A stretch of DNA of 64,000 nt from Frisingicoccus sp009929615 (GTDB taxonomy: Bacteria > Bacillota > Clostridia > Lachnospirales > Lachnospiraceae), in NCBI GenBank assembly GCA_028692275.1, contig JAQUXR010000004.1, positions 1 through 64,000 of the forward strand, in the 5' to 3' direction. Both the position numbers and the translations under genes were made by a program. This document shows positions 26,199 through 34,719 of the stretch, in pieces (position 1 is the stretch's first letter; each line of letters starts with the position of its first letter). The notes beneath the pieces are model-generated. The model was not told the origin of the DNA. It did no database searches and was given only the letters and a program-made list of their open reading frames with translations.

Positions 26199-26890
26199 GC
26201 TTTTTTCTTTCGTTTTAATGTTCTCAGAAAGACCTTTTCTTCCTTTGTCACCCTATAGGACTCACATATCTTTTGAATTGCTTTATTATGGGTGAAATCA
26301 TCTAAGTGATTGGATTCAATATAAGCCCCGGTCAATTCCGGGAGTTTCACATAAAATACAGAAACTGCCCAGGCAACTGCCATCTGGACATAGTAATCTT
26401 TATTCATCATCTTATCAAAATATTTAAAAACTGCCGGAGCATATTCTGGCAATGTGTAATAATCCAAAGCCATTACAGAGGCAAACCTCAAATCATAGGT
26501 CTGTTCTGATGTGAAATAATCCTGTAAAAACGCCCATACTTCTTCACGATGTTTCTCAGTAAACTTCAATCCCGAGCAAACACAGTCACAGACTGCCCAA
26601 TTCGAAACTGAGGGCAAAAACCGTCGAAGATATTCAAGTCTGTCTTCCAGAGATAAGCTGGCATAGCCGAGAATTAACCCACGAAGCATATCCTCTTCAT
26701 AATACATATTCGGAGCAGCATCAAAATAACCGGTCCAGTCTTCCTTCGCCATTCTGCGTGCCATCTTCCGGAGTTCCGGAACGCGGACACCAAGAATATT
26801 GTCCGTTCCCGGCAGGAGTTTACTGTGAAATTCCCGATAGCCCTCATCCGCCATAGAACGCAGTTCTTCTCTTACCGCTTCAATCTGCAT
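26195..26890 (-). CDS. DNA alkylation repair protein (AlkD-like)
   Basis: 231 aa all-helical HEAT-like protein of the AlkC/AlkD family, which excises N3/N7-alkylated bases. PGTDNILGVRVPELRKMARRM, YYEEDMLRGLILGYA, SNWAVCDCVCSGLKF, LRFASVMALDYY and MAVAWAVSVFYVKLPE match family repeats. It overlaps ogt (11 bases) upstream and hemA (4 bases) downstream, so two alkylation repair genes head the tetrapyrrole operon. Confidence 0.88.
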   Translation of the reverse strand: MQIEAVREELRSMADEGYREFHSKLLPGTDNILGVRVPELRKMARRMAKEDWTGYFDAAPNMYYEEDMLRGLILGYASLSLEDRLEYLRRFLPSVSNWAVCDCVCSGLKFTEKHREEVWAFLQDYFTSEQTYDLRFASVMALDYYTLPEYAPAVFKYFDKMMNKDYYVQMAVAWAVSVFYVKLPELTGAYIESNHLDDFTHNKAIQKICESYRVTKEEKVFLRTLKRKKKA

Positions 26891-27392
26891 GGCTTCCCTC
26901 CATCTCTAAAAGACGTTCTTTGACATCCAAACCACCTGCATAGCCGACTAATTTGCCATTTGCACCAATAACTCTGTGACACGGTATAACAATCATAATC
27001 GGATTATGATGATTCGCCATGCCTATAGCCCTGGCCGCATTGGGTTTTCCTATGCTTTTTGCAATATCCCCATAAGTCCTCGTTTCTCCATAGGGAATCT
27101 CTTTAAGTTCATTCCAGACAGATTGAAAAAAGGCCGTTCCTTCCGGGCTCAAAGGCAAATCAAAATCTTTTCGTACACCGGCAAAATATTCCTTCAGCTG
27201 TCGTTCCGCTTCCCCAAGAACCTGGGTTTTTTCTGTAACAGCTTCTGTAAAAGTTTCCACCGATTTTATAATCTTTCCATCCGGATTCAATCGTGCTCCC
27301 GGAACATCTGAAAGAGAAATTTCCTTAATAAATCCTTTGTCTTCCACAAGCCGAAGCTGGCCAATGGGAGAATTCATAAAATACTGGTACAT
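26880..27392 (-). CDS. ogt: Methylated-DNA-[protein]-cysteine S-methyltransferase
   Basis: 170 aa suicide repair protein for O6-methylguanine. FQSVWNELKEIPYGETRTYGDIAKSIGKPNAARAIGMANHHNPIMIVIPCHRVIGANGKLVGYAGG covers the helix-turn-helix, the Asn hinge and the acceptor Cys in PCHR; it ends with the usual KERLLEMEG. AGGAGG precedes ATG 27392. It is first in the ogt-alkD-hemA operon and divergent from the tetR gene. Confidence 0.96.
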   Translation of the reverse strand: MYQYFMNSPIGQLRLVEDKGFIKEISLSDVPGARLNPDGKIIKSVETFTEAVTEKTQVLGEAERQLKEYFAGVRKDFDLPLSPEGTAFFQSVWNELKEIPYGETRTYGDIAKSIGKPNAARAIGMANHHNPIMIVIPCHRVIGANGKLVGYAGGLDVKERLLEMEGSHAD

Positions 27393-27502
27393 CTCTTACC
27401 TCCTATGCCGAATTCTGTCTGTACGTAATCATAATAAGTATACAACGCAATCGAAATGCTGTCCAATTATAATATTCTATATGTGCTATTGAATTCTTTG
27501 AT

Positions 27503-27532
27503 TTGACAAACATACCGTTGGTATGTTAATAT
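27503..27532 (+). promoter_or_regulatory. tetR promoter with overlapping palindromic operator
   Basis: TTGACA (27503-27508), 18-base spacer, TAATAT (27527-27532). The palindrome ACATACCGTTGGTATGT (27510-27526) fills the spacer. Its ATACC/GGTAT arms match the operator before the MFS gene. Confidence 0.72.
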
Positions 27533-27565
27533 CAACTCATAATTTTCAGGAAAGCAGGTGTCCTT

Positions 27566-28219
27566 GTGGCTCGAAATAAACACCCGGAAGAAACCCGGAA
27601 TCGAATTATCGACGTTTCATTAAAACTTTTTATGGAAAAGGGTTATGAAAGCACTTCCATTCAGGATATATTGAATCATCTGGATGGTCTAAGCAAAGGT
27701 GCTATTTATCATCACTTCAAATCCAAAGAAGATATTTTACTTGCTGTAACCGAAAAACTTTATGACGGTCAGGAACCGGACCTTGAGGTTATCCGTTCAA
27801 AGAGCTCTTTGAATGGACGGGATAAGCTTAAAGCCATGCTTCAGACTTCCATTAACCACCCGGGTCAAAGCGAGATGTTCAGTGTCGCACCGAATTTACT
27901 TAAAAATCCCCAAATGCTTTCCCTCATTTTGGAGCAGACAGTTGTGACTGCAAAAACCTTTGTCCAGCCTATTGTTGAGGAAGGTATTCGCGACGGTTCC
28001 ATCACTACCTCCCAGCCACGTCAATTAACCGAAGCCTTTCTGCTTCTCAGCAATATTTGGTTGAATCCTATGGTTTTTCCCTGTGAATTCGATGAATTCA
28101 GAGACCGTTTCCGCTTTGTACAGGAAATGTTTAAGAAAATGGGGGCCGATTGTCTGGATGATAAAGTTTTAGACCAACTCGAACAATATAACCTCACATT
28201 TACTAAAAAAAACAAATAA
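27566..28219 (+). CDS. TetR/AcrR family regulator
   Basis: 217 aa. Helix-turn-helix at about 10-55: TRNRIIDVSLKLFMEKGYESTSIQDILNHLDGLSKGAIYHHFKSKEDIL. The rest is a ligand-binding helical domain with no family-wide motif. The start is a GTG with AGCAGGTG upstream. It is followed by an MFS transporter with its own copy of the operator, the classical drug- or metabolite-efflux arrangement, so it probably represses itself and the transporter. Confidence 0.93.
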   Translation: MARNKHPEETRNRIIDVSLKLFMEKGYESTSIQDILNHLDGLSKGAIYHHFKSKEDILLAVTEKLYDGQEPDLEVIRSKSSLNGRDKLKAMLQTSINHPGQSEMFSVAPNLLKNPQMLSLILEQTVVTAKTFVQPIVEEGIRDGSITTSQPRQLTEAFLLLSNIWLNPMVFPCEFDEFRDRFRFVQEMFKKMGADCLDDKVLDQLEQYNLTFTKKNK

Positions 28220-28230
28220 CACGATAATTT

Positions 28231-28249
28231 CTGCCTGATAAACAGGCAG
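28231..28249 (+). terminator. Terminator after tetR
   Basis: CTGCCTG-ATAAA-CAGGCAG hairpin followed by ATTCTTTT on the plus strand; modest T run, so partial read-through is possible. Confidence 0.65.
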
Positions 28250-28268
28250 ATTCTTTTAACCATTATTC

Positions 28269-28285
28269 ATACCGACGGTCGGTAT
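28269..28285 (+). promoter_or_regulatory. TetR operator before the MFS transporter
   Basis: Perfect palindrome ATACCGACGGTCGGTAT with one central base, 23 bases before ATG 28308. It shares the ATACCG arms with the tetR site at 27510-27526. Confidence 0.75.
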
Positions 28286-28307
28286 TATATTTAAAGGAGG
28301 CTCATTT

Positions 28308-29555
28308 ATGAACACATCAACTCAAAAATTATGGACAAAAGATTTTTTTCTCGTTGTCATTGGTCAAATCATTTCCCTTTTTGGCAATGGTATCCTGCGT
28401 TTTGTTCTTCCCCTCTACCTACTGGACAAAACCGGTTCTGCCTTTCTCTATGGTCTTGTTTCAGCCTGTTCCTTTATTCCGCTGATACTTCTATCTCCTG
28501 TTGGTGGAATTGTCGCAGACCGGGTGAACAAACGAAATATCATAGTGGCTTTAGATTTTTCTACGGCTGCAATTATGGCCTTTTATATGATAACCTATAA
28601 AACACTGCCTTTAATTCCCCTAATGATACTGATACTTATTCTTTTATATGGTATTTCCGGGGCCTATCAGCCCGCCGTTCAGGCGAGCATCCCGGTCCTG
28701 GCATCTACCGAAAATCTAATACCTGCCAACAGTATGATTAACCTGGTATCCTCCTTATCCGGACTTCTCGGTCCGGCTCTGGGCGGTATCTGTTACAGTC
28801 TTTGGGGATTAAACAGTGTCCTGGCCATCAGCATCCTTTGTTTTTTAATTTCTGCTGTCATGGAAATCTTTATACCCATTCCATTTTCTAAAATTCCCTC
28901 CGGCGAAGGAATTCTAAAAACTGTTCAGACAGATTTTAAAGAAAGCCTGTTGTTTATCCGTAAAGATAATCCTGCTATCGGAAGTTTTATGATCCTTCTG
29001 GCTCTTTTTAATATGGTTTTAAGTGCTCTGCTCATCATCGGACTTCCGGTTATTGTCACTCAGATTATGAGTTTCTCAGACATCATGTCCAAACAGCTGA
29101 CCGGATACATGCAGGCGGTCATGGCTCTTGGCGGTTTAGCCGGTGGAATACTCTGCGGTTTGCTCGGACGATTTTTCTCCATAAACAAATGTCATCGGCT
29201 GCTTATGGGGGCGTCACTTTTGCTGCTCCCGATTGCTCTGGCTTTTGCTCTCCGGCTTCCTGATATGTTATCCTACATCATCATCGCCCTGTGCTGTTTT
29301 CTGATTATGGTTCTCTCTACCCTCTTCAGCGTAGTAGCTATGTCCTATATACAGCAAAGTACCCCGTCTCACCTGATTGGTAAAATCATTGCCACCTGCA
29401 TGGCCTTCGCCACCTGTGCCCAGCCTGTCGGTCAGGTCATCTATGGCTTTTTATTTGAACATTTTTCCGGCTCTGTGTGGATAGTTTTCCTTGCAGCCGC
29501 TTTAGTCTCTCTCCTTATTGCCACAAAAAGCAGCAAGATGATGCGGACACTCTGA
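28308..29555 (+). CDS. MFS transporter
   Basis: 415 aa integral membrane protein with twelve hydrophobic segments. The MFS loop between helices 2 and 3 reads GGIVADRVNKRN; other typical parts are SGLLGPALGG and IGKIIATCMAFATCAQPVGQVIYG. It resembles the MFS_3 (enterobactin exporter-like) branch of drug and metabolite exporters. The TetR gene upstream and shared operators suggest inducible efflux; the substrate is unknown. AAAGGAGG precedes the ATG. Confidence 0.92.
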   Translation: MNTSTQKLWTKDFFLVVIGQIISLFGNGILRFVLPLYLLDKTGSAFLYGLVSACSFIPLILLSPVGGIVADRVNKRNIIVALDFSTAAIMAFYMITYKTLPLIPLMILILILLYGISGAYQPAVQASIPVLASTENLIPANSMINLVSSLSGLLGPALGGICYSLWGLNSVLAISILCFLISAVMEIFIPIPFSKIPSGEGILKTVQTDFKESLLFIRKDNPAIGSFMILLALFNMVLSALLIIGLPVIVTQIMSFSDIMSKQLTGYMQAVMALGGLAGGILCGLLGRFFSINKCHRLLMGASLLLLPIALAFALRLPDMLSYIIIALCCFLIMVLSTLFSVVAMSYIQQSTPSHLIGKIIATCMAFATCAQPVGQVIYGFLFEHFSGSVWIVFLAAALVSLLIATKSSKMMRTL

Positions 29556-29563
29556 TAACATAA

Positions 29564-29596
29564 AAATGCAGCAGATTTATATTCTCTGCTGCATTT
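29564..29596. terminator. Bidirectional terminator between MFS and AarF genes
   Basis: AAATGCAGCAGA pairs with TCTGCTGCATTT; it overlaps the stop codon of the AarF gene and serves both convergent genes. Confidence 0.85.
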
Positions 29597-31178
29597 ATTT
29601 CTTTGAAAAAACATGTTTTAACAAAACATATAAGACAATACCAAAAGCAAAAAGATATCCGATGGCTCCCAAAGCAGGAATTCCCCAGATTTCCGGTTTC
29701 ATATCTGTTGTACAGATAATACTGGAACTGATTAAAAGGGCCATGACCCAAAGACCCATAACAATATTTCTTACAAGTCGCCTGAGCAGTCGTTCTAACT
29801 CGGTAGAAGCATGCAAATCCAGATTAACCCGGGTCTGCCCCTTCATATAACCATGGAGTGCATCAGCCATTAAAGAAGGTATATCCATGGCTTTACGCAA
29901 GGACCTGTACATACTTTTACCACTGCGTTTTAATTCTTTCTTCCAGTTCTGGCCTCTGAAAAAATTACCCGCCATATGCTTTGAAGCAATATCCACCATA
30001 TTAATCTCCGGACAGATATCTGCCAGCACACCTTCCATATGGGTTAATCCTCTAGCCAGCATTGTCAGACCATGGGGCATAACAATATGATTTTCCTTCA
30101 TAACTTCCATCAGGCTCATCATAACCTCTGCCACATCAATACTTCCCATATCAACTGTTCCATATCTGGAAAGCAAACCGCTGATTCCCTCATACAGCTG
30201 ACTCTGGTCCGGCATATCTGTAAATTCTCCAAGCACCATCACGGCTTCCTGAATCATGCCCACATCCCCGGCGGCAACACCTTCAACAGCGTGGCCAACC
30301 AGTTCCCTGTCTTTTTCGGTAAGACGCCCCATCATTCCCATATCCATCCAGATGATTTTTCCATCTCTGACTTTGACATTGCCCGGATGGGGATCTGCAT
30401 GAAAGAATCCATCGTCCATAACCTGTTTAATATAGTTATCAACCAGCTTCGTACCAACTTCTGCCAAATCATAGCCATTTTCCAGAAGTTTCTCCTTCTC
30501 ATCAATGCCAAAACCATCAATGTATTCCATCACTAAAACATGGAGTGTTGTATATTCCTGATATAAAACCGGAATACCGACATAAGACACATCCTGATTT
30601 TTACGTCGGAATTCTTCCATATTTGCCGCTTCCGTCAGGAAATTCATCTCTTCCCGGGCAACATCCCACAATTCATCCAGAACCAAATCCAGGTCAACGA
30701 CACCTTTAAGACTTACTGGCGGCAATAGTTTTACCGCCTTATGAAGCAGTCCTATGTCTCTGGCCATTGTCTCATAAATGCCCTTTCGCTGAACTTTAAT
30801 AACCACCTTTGTGCCATCTTTCAGAACGGCTTTATGGACCTGGGCAATGGATGCTGCACCCAAGGTCCGGGTATCAATGGTTTCAAATATTTCATTCCAT
30901 GGACATCCATAGGAATCTTCAATAACACTTGTCACTTCTTCAAAGGGCATGGGTGATACATCCGAACGCAGCCGCATCAGTTCATCACAATAACGCTTTG
31001 GAAGAATATCCGAGTGCATCGACATAATCTGGCCAATCTTAATAAAGGTTGGTCCTAAATCTTCTAAAATCAACCTGAGTTTTTCCGGTGTAACCCCTCG
31101 GGTTATGCCATGTTTATGAATGACTGATGTGATTTCCTTCAACCGTGTTCCATACTCTTTAGGTTCTTCTTTACGCAT
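29595..31178 (-). CDS. AarF/UbiB (ABC1) family atypical kinase
   Basis: 527 aa. The KxGQ motif appears in FIKIGQIMSMHSDILP, then ALGAASIAQVHKAVLKDGTKVVIKVQRKGI (Ala-rich loop and nucleotide Lys), VMEYIDG, DGFFHADPHPGNV (catalytic Asp/His region) and IIWMDMGMMGRL. Two membrane segments lie at about 465-525. ABC1 kinases act in quinone or isoprenoid lipid metabolism, but clostridial members have no known substrate. It overlaps the phasin-like gene by eight bases, and that pairing recurs in Firmicutes. Confidence 0.92.
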   Translation of the reverse strand: MRKEEPKEYGTRLKEITSVIHKHGITRGVTPEKLRLILEDLGPTFIKIGQIMSMHSDILPKRYCDELMRLRSDVSPMPFEEVTSVIEDSYGCPWNEIFETIDTRTLGAASIAQVHKAVLKDGTKVVIKVQRKGIYETMARDIGLLHKAVKLLPPVSLKGVVDLDLVLDELWDVAREEMNFLTEAANMEEFRRKNQDVSYVGIPVLYQEYTTLHVLVMEYIDGFGIDEKEKLLENGYDLAEVGTKLVDNYIKQVMDDGFFHADPHPGNVKVRDGKIIWMDMGMMGRLTEKDRELVGHAVEGVAAGDVGMIQEAVMVLGEFTDMPDQSQLYEGISGLLSRYGTVDMGSIDVAEVMMSLMEVMKENHIVMPHGLTMLARGLTHMEGVLADICPEINMVDIASKHMAGNFFRGQNWKKELKRSGKSMYRSLRKAMDIPSLMADALHGYMKGQTRVNLDLHASTELERLLRRLVRNIVMGLWVMALLISSSIICTTDMKPEIWGIPALGAIGYLFAFGIVLYVLLKHVFSKK

Positions 31179-31524
31179 TCGACTCTTCCTGTGCTTCTTC
31201 TTCCGTATCCGGTATTTCCTCTGTCTTAGCTTCTGCCGCCTGTATTCTCTCTTTTAACTGGGCAAGCTGTTCCGGTGTCATCTTCTCTAAAAGTTCATCC
31301 AGTTCTTCCGGTGAAGATGCTTTTACAGAAACATTGACATTTTCCTTAACCGTTTTTTTAATATTATGTTTAAGCTCTTCATTAAGAACTTTTCCCTGTT
31401 CTACTGTTAATTCACCTTTTTTAACCATTTCATCCAAAAGGTCTTTGGATTTCTCAGTTGTCAAAGCTACGGCACCAATACCTGCCAATAAAAGTTTTTT
31501 TACGCTTTCTCCTAAACCATCCAT
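31171..31524 (-). CDS. Phasin-like coiled-coil protein
   Basis: 117 aa. The start LGESVKKLLLAGIGAVALTTEKSKDLLDEMVKKGELT is the phasin (PhaF/PhaI-type) helical pattern, followed by a hydrophilic helix and a Glu-rich tail (ETEEEAQEESNA-like). In this setting it is more probably a membrane- or lipid-associated partner of the AarF kinase than a true PHA granule protein, as no PHA synthase is seen. It overlaps the AarF gene. Confidence 0.8.
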   Translation of the reverse strand: MDGLGESVKKLLLAGIGAVALTTEKSKDLLDEMVKKGELTVEQGKVLNEELKHNIKKTVKENVNVSVKASSPEELDELLEKMTPEQLAQLKERIQAAEAKTEEIPDTEEEAQEESNA

Positions 31525-31554
31525 ACAAATCTCTCCTTCTCATTGATAAAAATG

Positions 31555-31932
31555 TTAATGTGTAAAGAATTCCATAAGCTCCGGAATAAAAATAATGAAC
31601 CCCACTACAGCTGCCATAATCGCCGCTATTAAAACAGCTCCAGCCGCCGTATCCTTGGCTAGTTTTGCCAAAGGCCGCTGTTCTTCTGTCACCATATCGA
31701 CAACAGCTTCTATCGATGTATTCACTAGCTCCAAGGCCATTACAAGGCCAAAAAGCACAAAACACAGACACCATTTCATCGGTGACAGCTGAAAGATCGC
31801 ACCGGCTATGAGAACAAGTACCATCGCCAGACAGTGTATCTTCATATTCCGCTCTTTCTTTATCCCGGCAAAAATTCCCTCAAAGGCATATCCAAAACTT
31901 TTATACAGAGCATTCTTCTTCTGTTTCTCCAT
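31555..31932 (-). CDS. dgkA: Diacylglycerol/undecaprenol kinase family protein
   Basis: 125 aa with three membrane helices. SFGYAFEGIFAGIKKERNMKIHCLAM at the start and ALELVNTSIEAVVDMV (metal-binding Glu/Asn and Glu) are the DgkA signature; the Firmicutes type normally phosphorylates undecaprenol. ATG 31932 is preferred because AGGAGG lies at eight bases; the longer reading frame starts without a site. It lies 30 bases before the phasin-like gene. Confidence 0.93.
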   Translation of the reverse strand: MEKQKKNALYKSFGYAFEGIFAGIKKERNMKIHCLAMVLVLIAGAIFQLSPMKWCLCFVLFGLVMALELVNTSIEAVVDMVTEEQRPLAKLAKDTAAGAVLIAAIMAAVVGFIIFIPELMEFFTH

Positions 31933-31988
31933 CCCGGTATCCTCCTGTATTCTTATTATACCAAAAAATACCTCTTCCGGACAATTTT

Positions 31989-32612
31989 TCATACATTCTT
32001 TTTTCTGTATATACGGTAAAACTCTTTAATCTGATTTTCCAGAATTTCTAAGCCCTCTGCTTTCCCCTCGGCTCTTCCATTATATTTGCTTAAAAGGAAA
32101 AAAATCGGCGTATAAAAATTTATCGCTATAACTTCCGGATTAACCTCTATAAAAATACCATTCCGTATCATCTCCCGAAAGACCAGGGTCTGATAGGTAA
32201 TGCTCTCCTCCATAAAAATATGCCGGAATATATCATATATTTCTTCATTTTGATACTGTTCCATCGTTGCCACCCGCCAGAATTTTGAAATAAAATCATC
32301 GGTCAGATAGAACAGAAAAATCTTCCGGCTCAATTCCAACAGATTTTCAAGGGTTAATTCGCCATACATGCGGGCGGATGCCTGAATGTCACTATCGTCG
32401 GGAAGCCCTATATACTGGGACATGTTCTCCATTCGCTTTCGCATTTCCAAAACAATTCCGTCAAAAATTTCTTTTTTGCTTTTATAATGTTTATAAAGGG
32501 AACTGTCCTTAATACCCACGGCATCGGCGATATTTTTGACACTGGTCCCTCTAAAGCCCTTCACAGAAAATAAATTCAAAGCCTCTTCAGCAATACGTTC
32601 CTTTGTTGTCAT
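31989..32612 (-). CDS. TetR/AcrR family regulator
   Basis: 207 aa. Helix-turn-helix at about 5-50: TKERIAEEALNLFSVKGFRGTSVKNIADAVGIKDSSLYKHYKSKKEI. The ligand domain has no recognisable motif. It starts three bases after the frameshifted radical SAM gene, is followed by dgkA, and a palindrome GCTAGTGTTTACTAGC lies at the operon promoter, so it likely regulates its own operon. Confidence 0.92.
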   Translation of the reverse strand: MTTKERIAEEALNLFSVKGFRGTSVKNIADAVGIKDSSLYKHYKSKKEIFDGIVLEMRKRMENMSQYIGLPDDSDIQASARMYGELTLENLLELSRKIFLFYLTDDFISKFWRVATMEQYQNEEIYDIFRHIFMEESITYQTLVFREMIRNGIFIEVNPEVIAINFYTPIFFLLSKYNGRAEGKAEGLEILENQIKEFYRIYRKKNV

Positions 32613-32615
32613 TTT

Positions 32616-33712
32616 TTACGCCTCCCCTGCCATTTCTTTAACCTGTTTTTCCTGCTCAAAAAGCACACAGCCACCTTTATGCTCCTGCATCAGGGTACCA
32701 CTGGTCCGGAGTTTTAAAAACAAAGGTGAGTTCAATGCCTTTTTCAAAGATACATCTTTAAGACTTGTGTCCGAATAAGGTGAAAATGGACACGGTTCTG
32801 CACCGCCATAAACATTAATATGAAAAAATCCACGCCCTGCAGCCAGACAGCCTCCCGATGTCTTTTCATCTCCCGGGAAAGAAATATAGATCATCTCATC
32901 TGTTTTCATCCGCAATCTATTCAATTCCTCACCCATCCAATCTCCCGTGCTTCATCATCCATTGCCAGTTCTTCTGTTTCCTTACTAATAGGAACATATT
33001 CTACATATATGACCGCTTTACAGCTGTGTTCAGAAAGATTTCCTCGAAATTCATCAGAGAGAACCTCCGCCATATTGTTTTTATGTACCGTAACCGATGC
33101 GCCGAAAAGAATTCCTCTTTTCTTCAGTTCTGTCATCACCTGCTGCAGTTGATGATAAATTCCTTGTCCCCGCCGTTCATCTGTAACCGCCTCGTTTCCT
33201 TCGATACTCAGTATGGGAATCAGATTGGGATTATCTGAAAATAATTTAAGATATTTGTCATTCAACATGGTACCGTTCGTAAACACGGGGAAAAGCAGTT
33301 CTTTCTGCGTTGCTGCTGCCTCCAAAACATCCTGCCGGACCAAAGGCTCACCACCGGCCAGAAGAATAAAACCACAACCCAGCTCTGCCGCCTGTTCAAA
33401 AATCTTCTTCCACTCATCTGCTGTCAGCATGCCATCCGGTGCCGCACCATCCACACAACTATGATTGGCCCTGGCATAGCATCCCTTACAATGCAGATTA
33501 CATTGATTTGTAATGCTTGCAATAAGAAATGGCGGTATATGCTCTCCTTTTCCTTCTGCATCTATTCTTAATTTTCTTGCTCTTCCACTTGTCTTTGCAT
33601 ACTGCATCATAAAAAGAGCTGTTCGTGGATTCTTAGCCGCTGCTTTTAGGATACCTTTTATAATAACTTCAACACCATTGCTCAAATAGGACTCCAAGTT
33701 AAATGCTTTCAT
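32616..33712 (-). pseudogene. Radical SAM/SPASM protein, split by a one-base frameshift
   Basis: Two frames together make one radical SAM protein. The first (33712 to about 32942) has the CxxxCxxC-type cluster site NQCNLHCKGCYARA, GGEPLVRQDVLE and FVFTNGT-like FPVFTNGTML. The second (about 32940 to 32616) has the C-terminal part with YISFPGDEKTSGGCLAAGRGFFHIN and EPCPFSPYSDTSLKD, typical of SPASM-like tails. The frames meet near 32940; one extra G would restore EAREDWMGEELNRLR. So either the gene is recently broken or the read contains an error. It heads the tetR-dgkA-phasin-aarF operon; its substrate is unknown. Confidence 0.85.
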
Positions 33713-33739
33713 CTTCAAATTTCCTCCAGAAATAGATTG

Positions 33740-33791
33740 GCTAGTGTTTACTAGCTAAATTTATTTTAGTCCTTACTTTCAGAAATGTCAA
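33740..33791 (-). promoter_or_regulatory. Promoter and TetR-type operator of the radical SAM operon
   Basis: On the minus strand TTGACA (33786-33791), 17-base spacer, TAAAAT (33763-33768). Just downstream is the perfect inverted repeat GCTAGT-GTTT-ACTAGC (33740-33755), placed to block transcription; the TetR at 31989-32612 is the likely binder. Confidence 0.7.
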
Positions 33792-33803
33792 CCTGCTAAT
33801 TAC

Positions 33804-33842
33804 AATAACCCCAGAGCATCTAAAACTAACTCTGGGGTTATT
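33804..33842 (-). terminator. Terminator of the thiolase-hbd unit
   Basis: AATAACCCCAGAG pairs with CTCTGGGGTTATT; follows hbd on the minus strand, with a short T-rich tail. Confidence 0.75.
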
Positions 33843-33857
33843 CCTGATTTCACTATA

Positions 33858-34709
33858 TTAATTATATTTATAAAAACCTCTTCCGCTTTTCTTTCCAAGC
33901 CATCCTGCTTTCACATATTGTCTAAGCAGTGGGCATGGTCTGTATTTACAATCGCCATATCCTTCATACATAACTTCCATAATCGCGAGGACTGTATCAA
34001 GCCCGATAAAGTCAGCTAATTTTAATGGTCCCATTGGATGATTCATTCCCAACTGCATAACTGTATCAATATCCTCAACGGAGGCAACGCCTTCGTATAA
34101 ACAATAAACAGCTTCATTTATCATCATCTGGAGCACTCTGTTTGAAACAAATCCCGGAACATCTCTAACCTCAACCGGGGTTTTATTAATTTCCAATGTA
34201 AGGTCTTTAACAATCTGGTAGGTTGCATCTTCTGTTGCAATTCCCCTGATAATCTCAACCAGCTTCATAACCGGTACCGGATTCATAAAATGCATACCGA
34301 TGACCTTTTCAGGTCTTTTAGTTACAGCTGCAATTTCTGTAATAGGAAGTGAAGAGGTGTTTGAAGCCAAAATACATGACTCTTTGCAGATGCTGTCCAA
34401 CTGTCCAAACACACTGGCTTTAATTTTCATATTCTCTACAATCGCTTCAATAACAATATCACAATCCGATGCATCCGTTAGTTTATCTGATGGGATAAGA
34501 TGCTTCATTGTTTCATCCTTCTGCGATGTAGTGATTTTACCCTTGCTTACATCTTTATCCAATAATTTCTCTATAAATTCAATACGTTTATTGACAATAT
34601 TAATATCCACATCATTTAAATATGTATCTTTTCCTGCTGCTGCCATAACCTGTGCGATACCGCCACCCATCTGACCAGCACCTATTACCATAACTTTATT
34701 TATATTCAT
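33858..34709 (-). CDS. hbd: 3-hydroxybutyryl-CoA dehydrogenase
   Basis: 283 aa, the normal length. It interconverts acetoacetyl-CoA and (S)-3-hydroxybutyryl-CoA with NAD(P). VMVIGAGQMGGGIAQVMAAAG is the dinucleotide site; NTSSLPITEIAA, the catalytic His in IGMHFMNPVPVMKLVEII, and GFVSNRVLQMMINEAV follow. ATG 34709 has AAGGAGG at five to six bases. It starts ten bases after the damaged thiolase gene, and both follow a sigma-54 promoter. Confidence 0.97.
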   Translation of the reverse strand: MNINKVMVIGAGQMGGGIAQVMAAAGKDTYLNDVDINIVNKRIEFIEKLLDKDVSKGKITTSQKDETMKHLIPSDKLTDASDCDIVIEAIVENMKIKASVFGQLDSICKESCILASNTSSLPITEIAAVTKRPEKVIGMHFMNPVPVMKLVEIIRGIATEDATYQIVKDLTLEINKTPVEVRDVPGFVSNRVLQMMINEAVYCLYEGVASVEDIDTVMQLGMNHPMGPLKLADFIGLDTVLAIMEVMYEGYGDCKYRPCPLLRQYVKAGWLGKKSGRGFYKYN

Positions 34710-34719
34710 ACGCTCCTCC

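Noticed and set aside
20883..27400. Cobalamin or other riboswitch ahead of the tetrapyrrole genes
   Set aside because: Gaps between these genes are only a few bases, and the space before ogt shows no leader structure.
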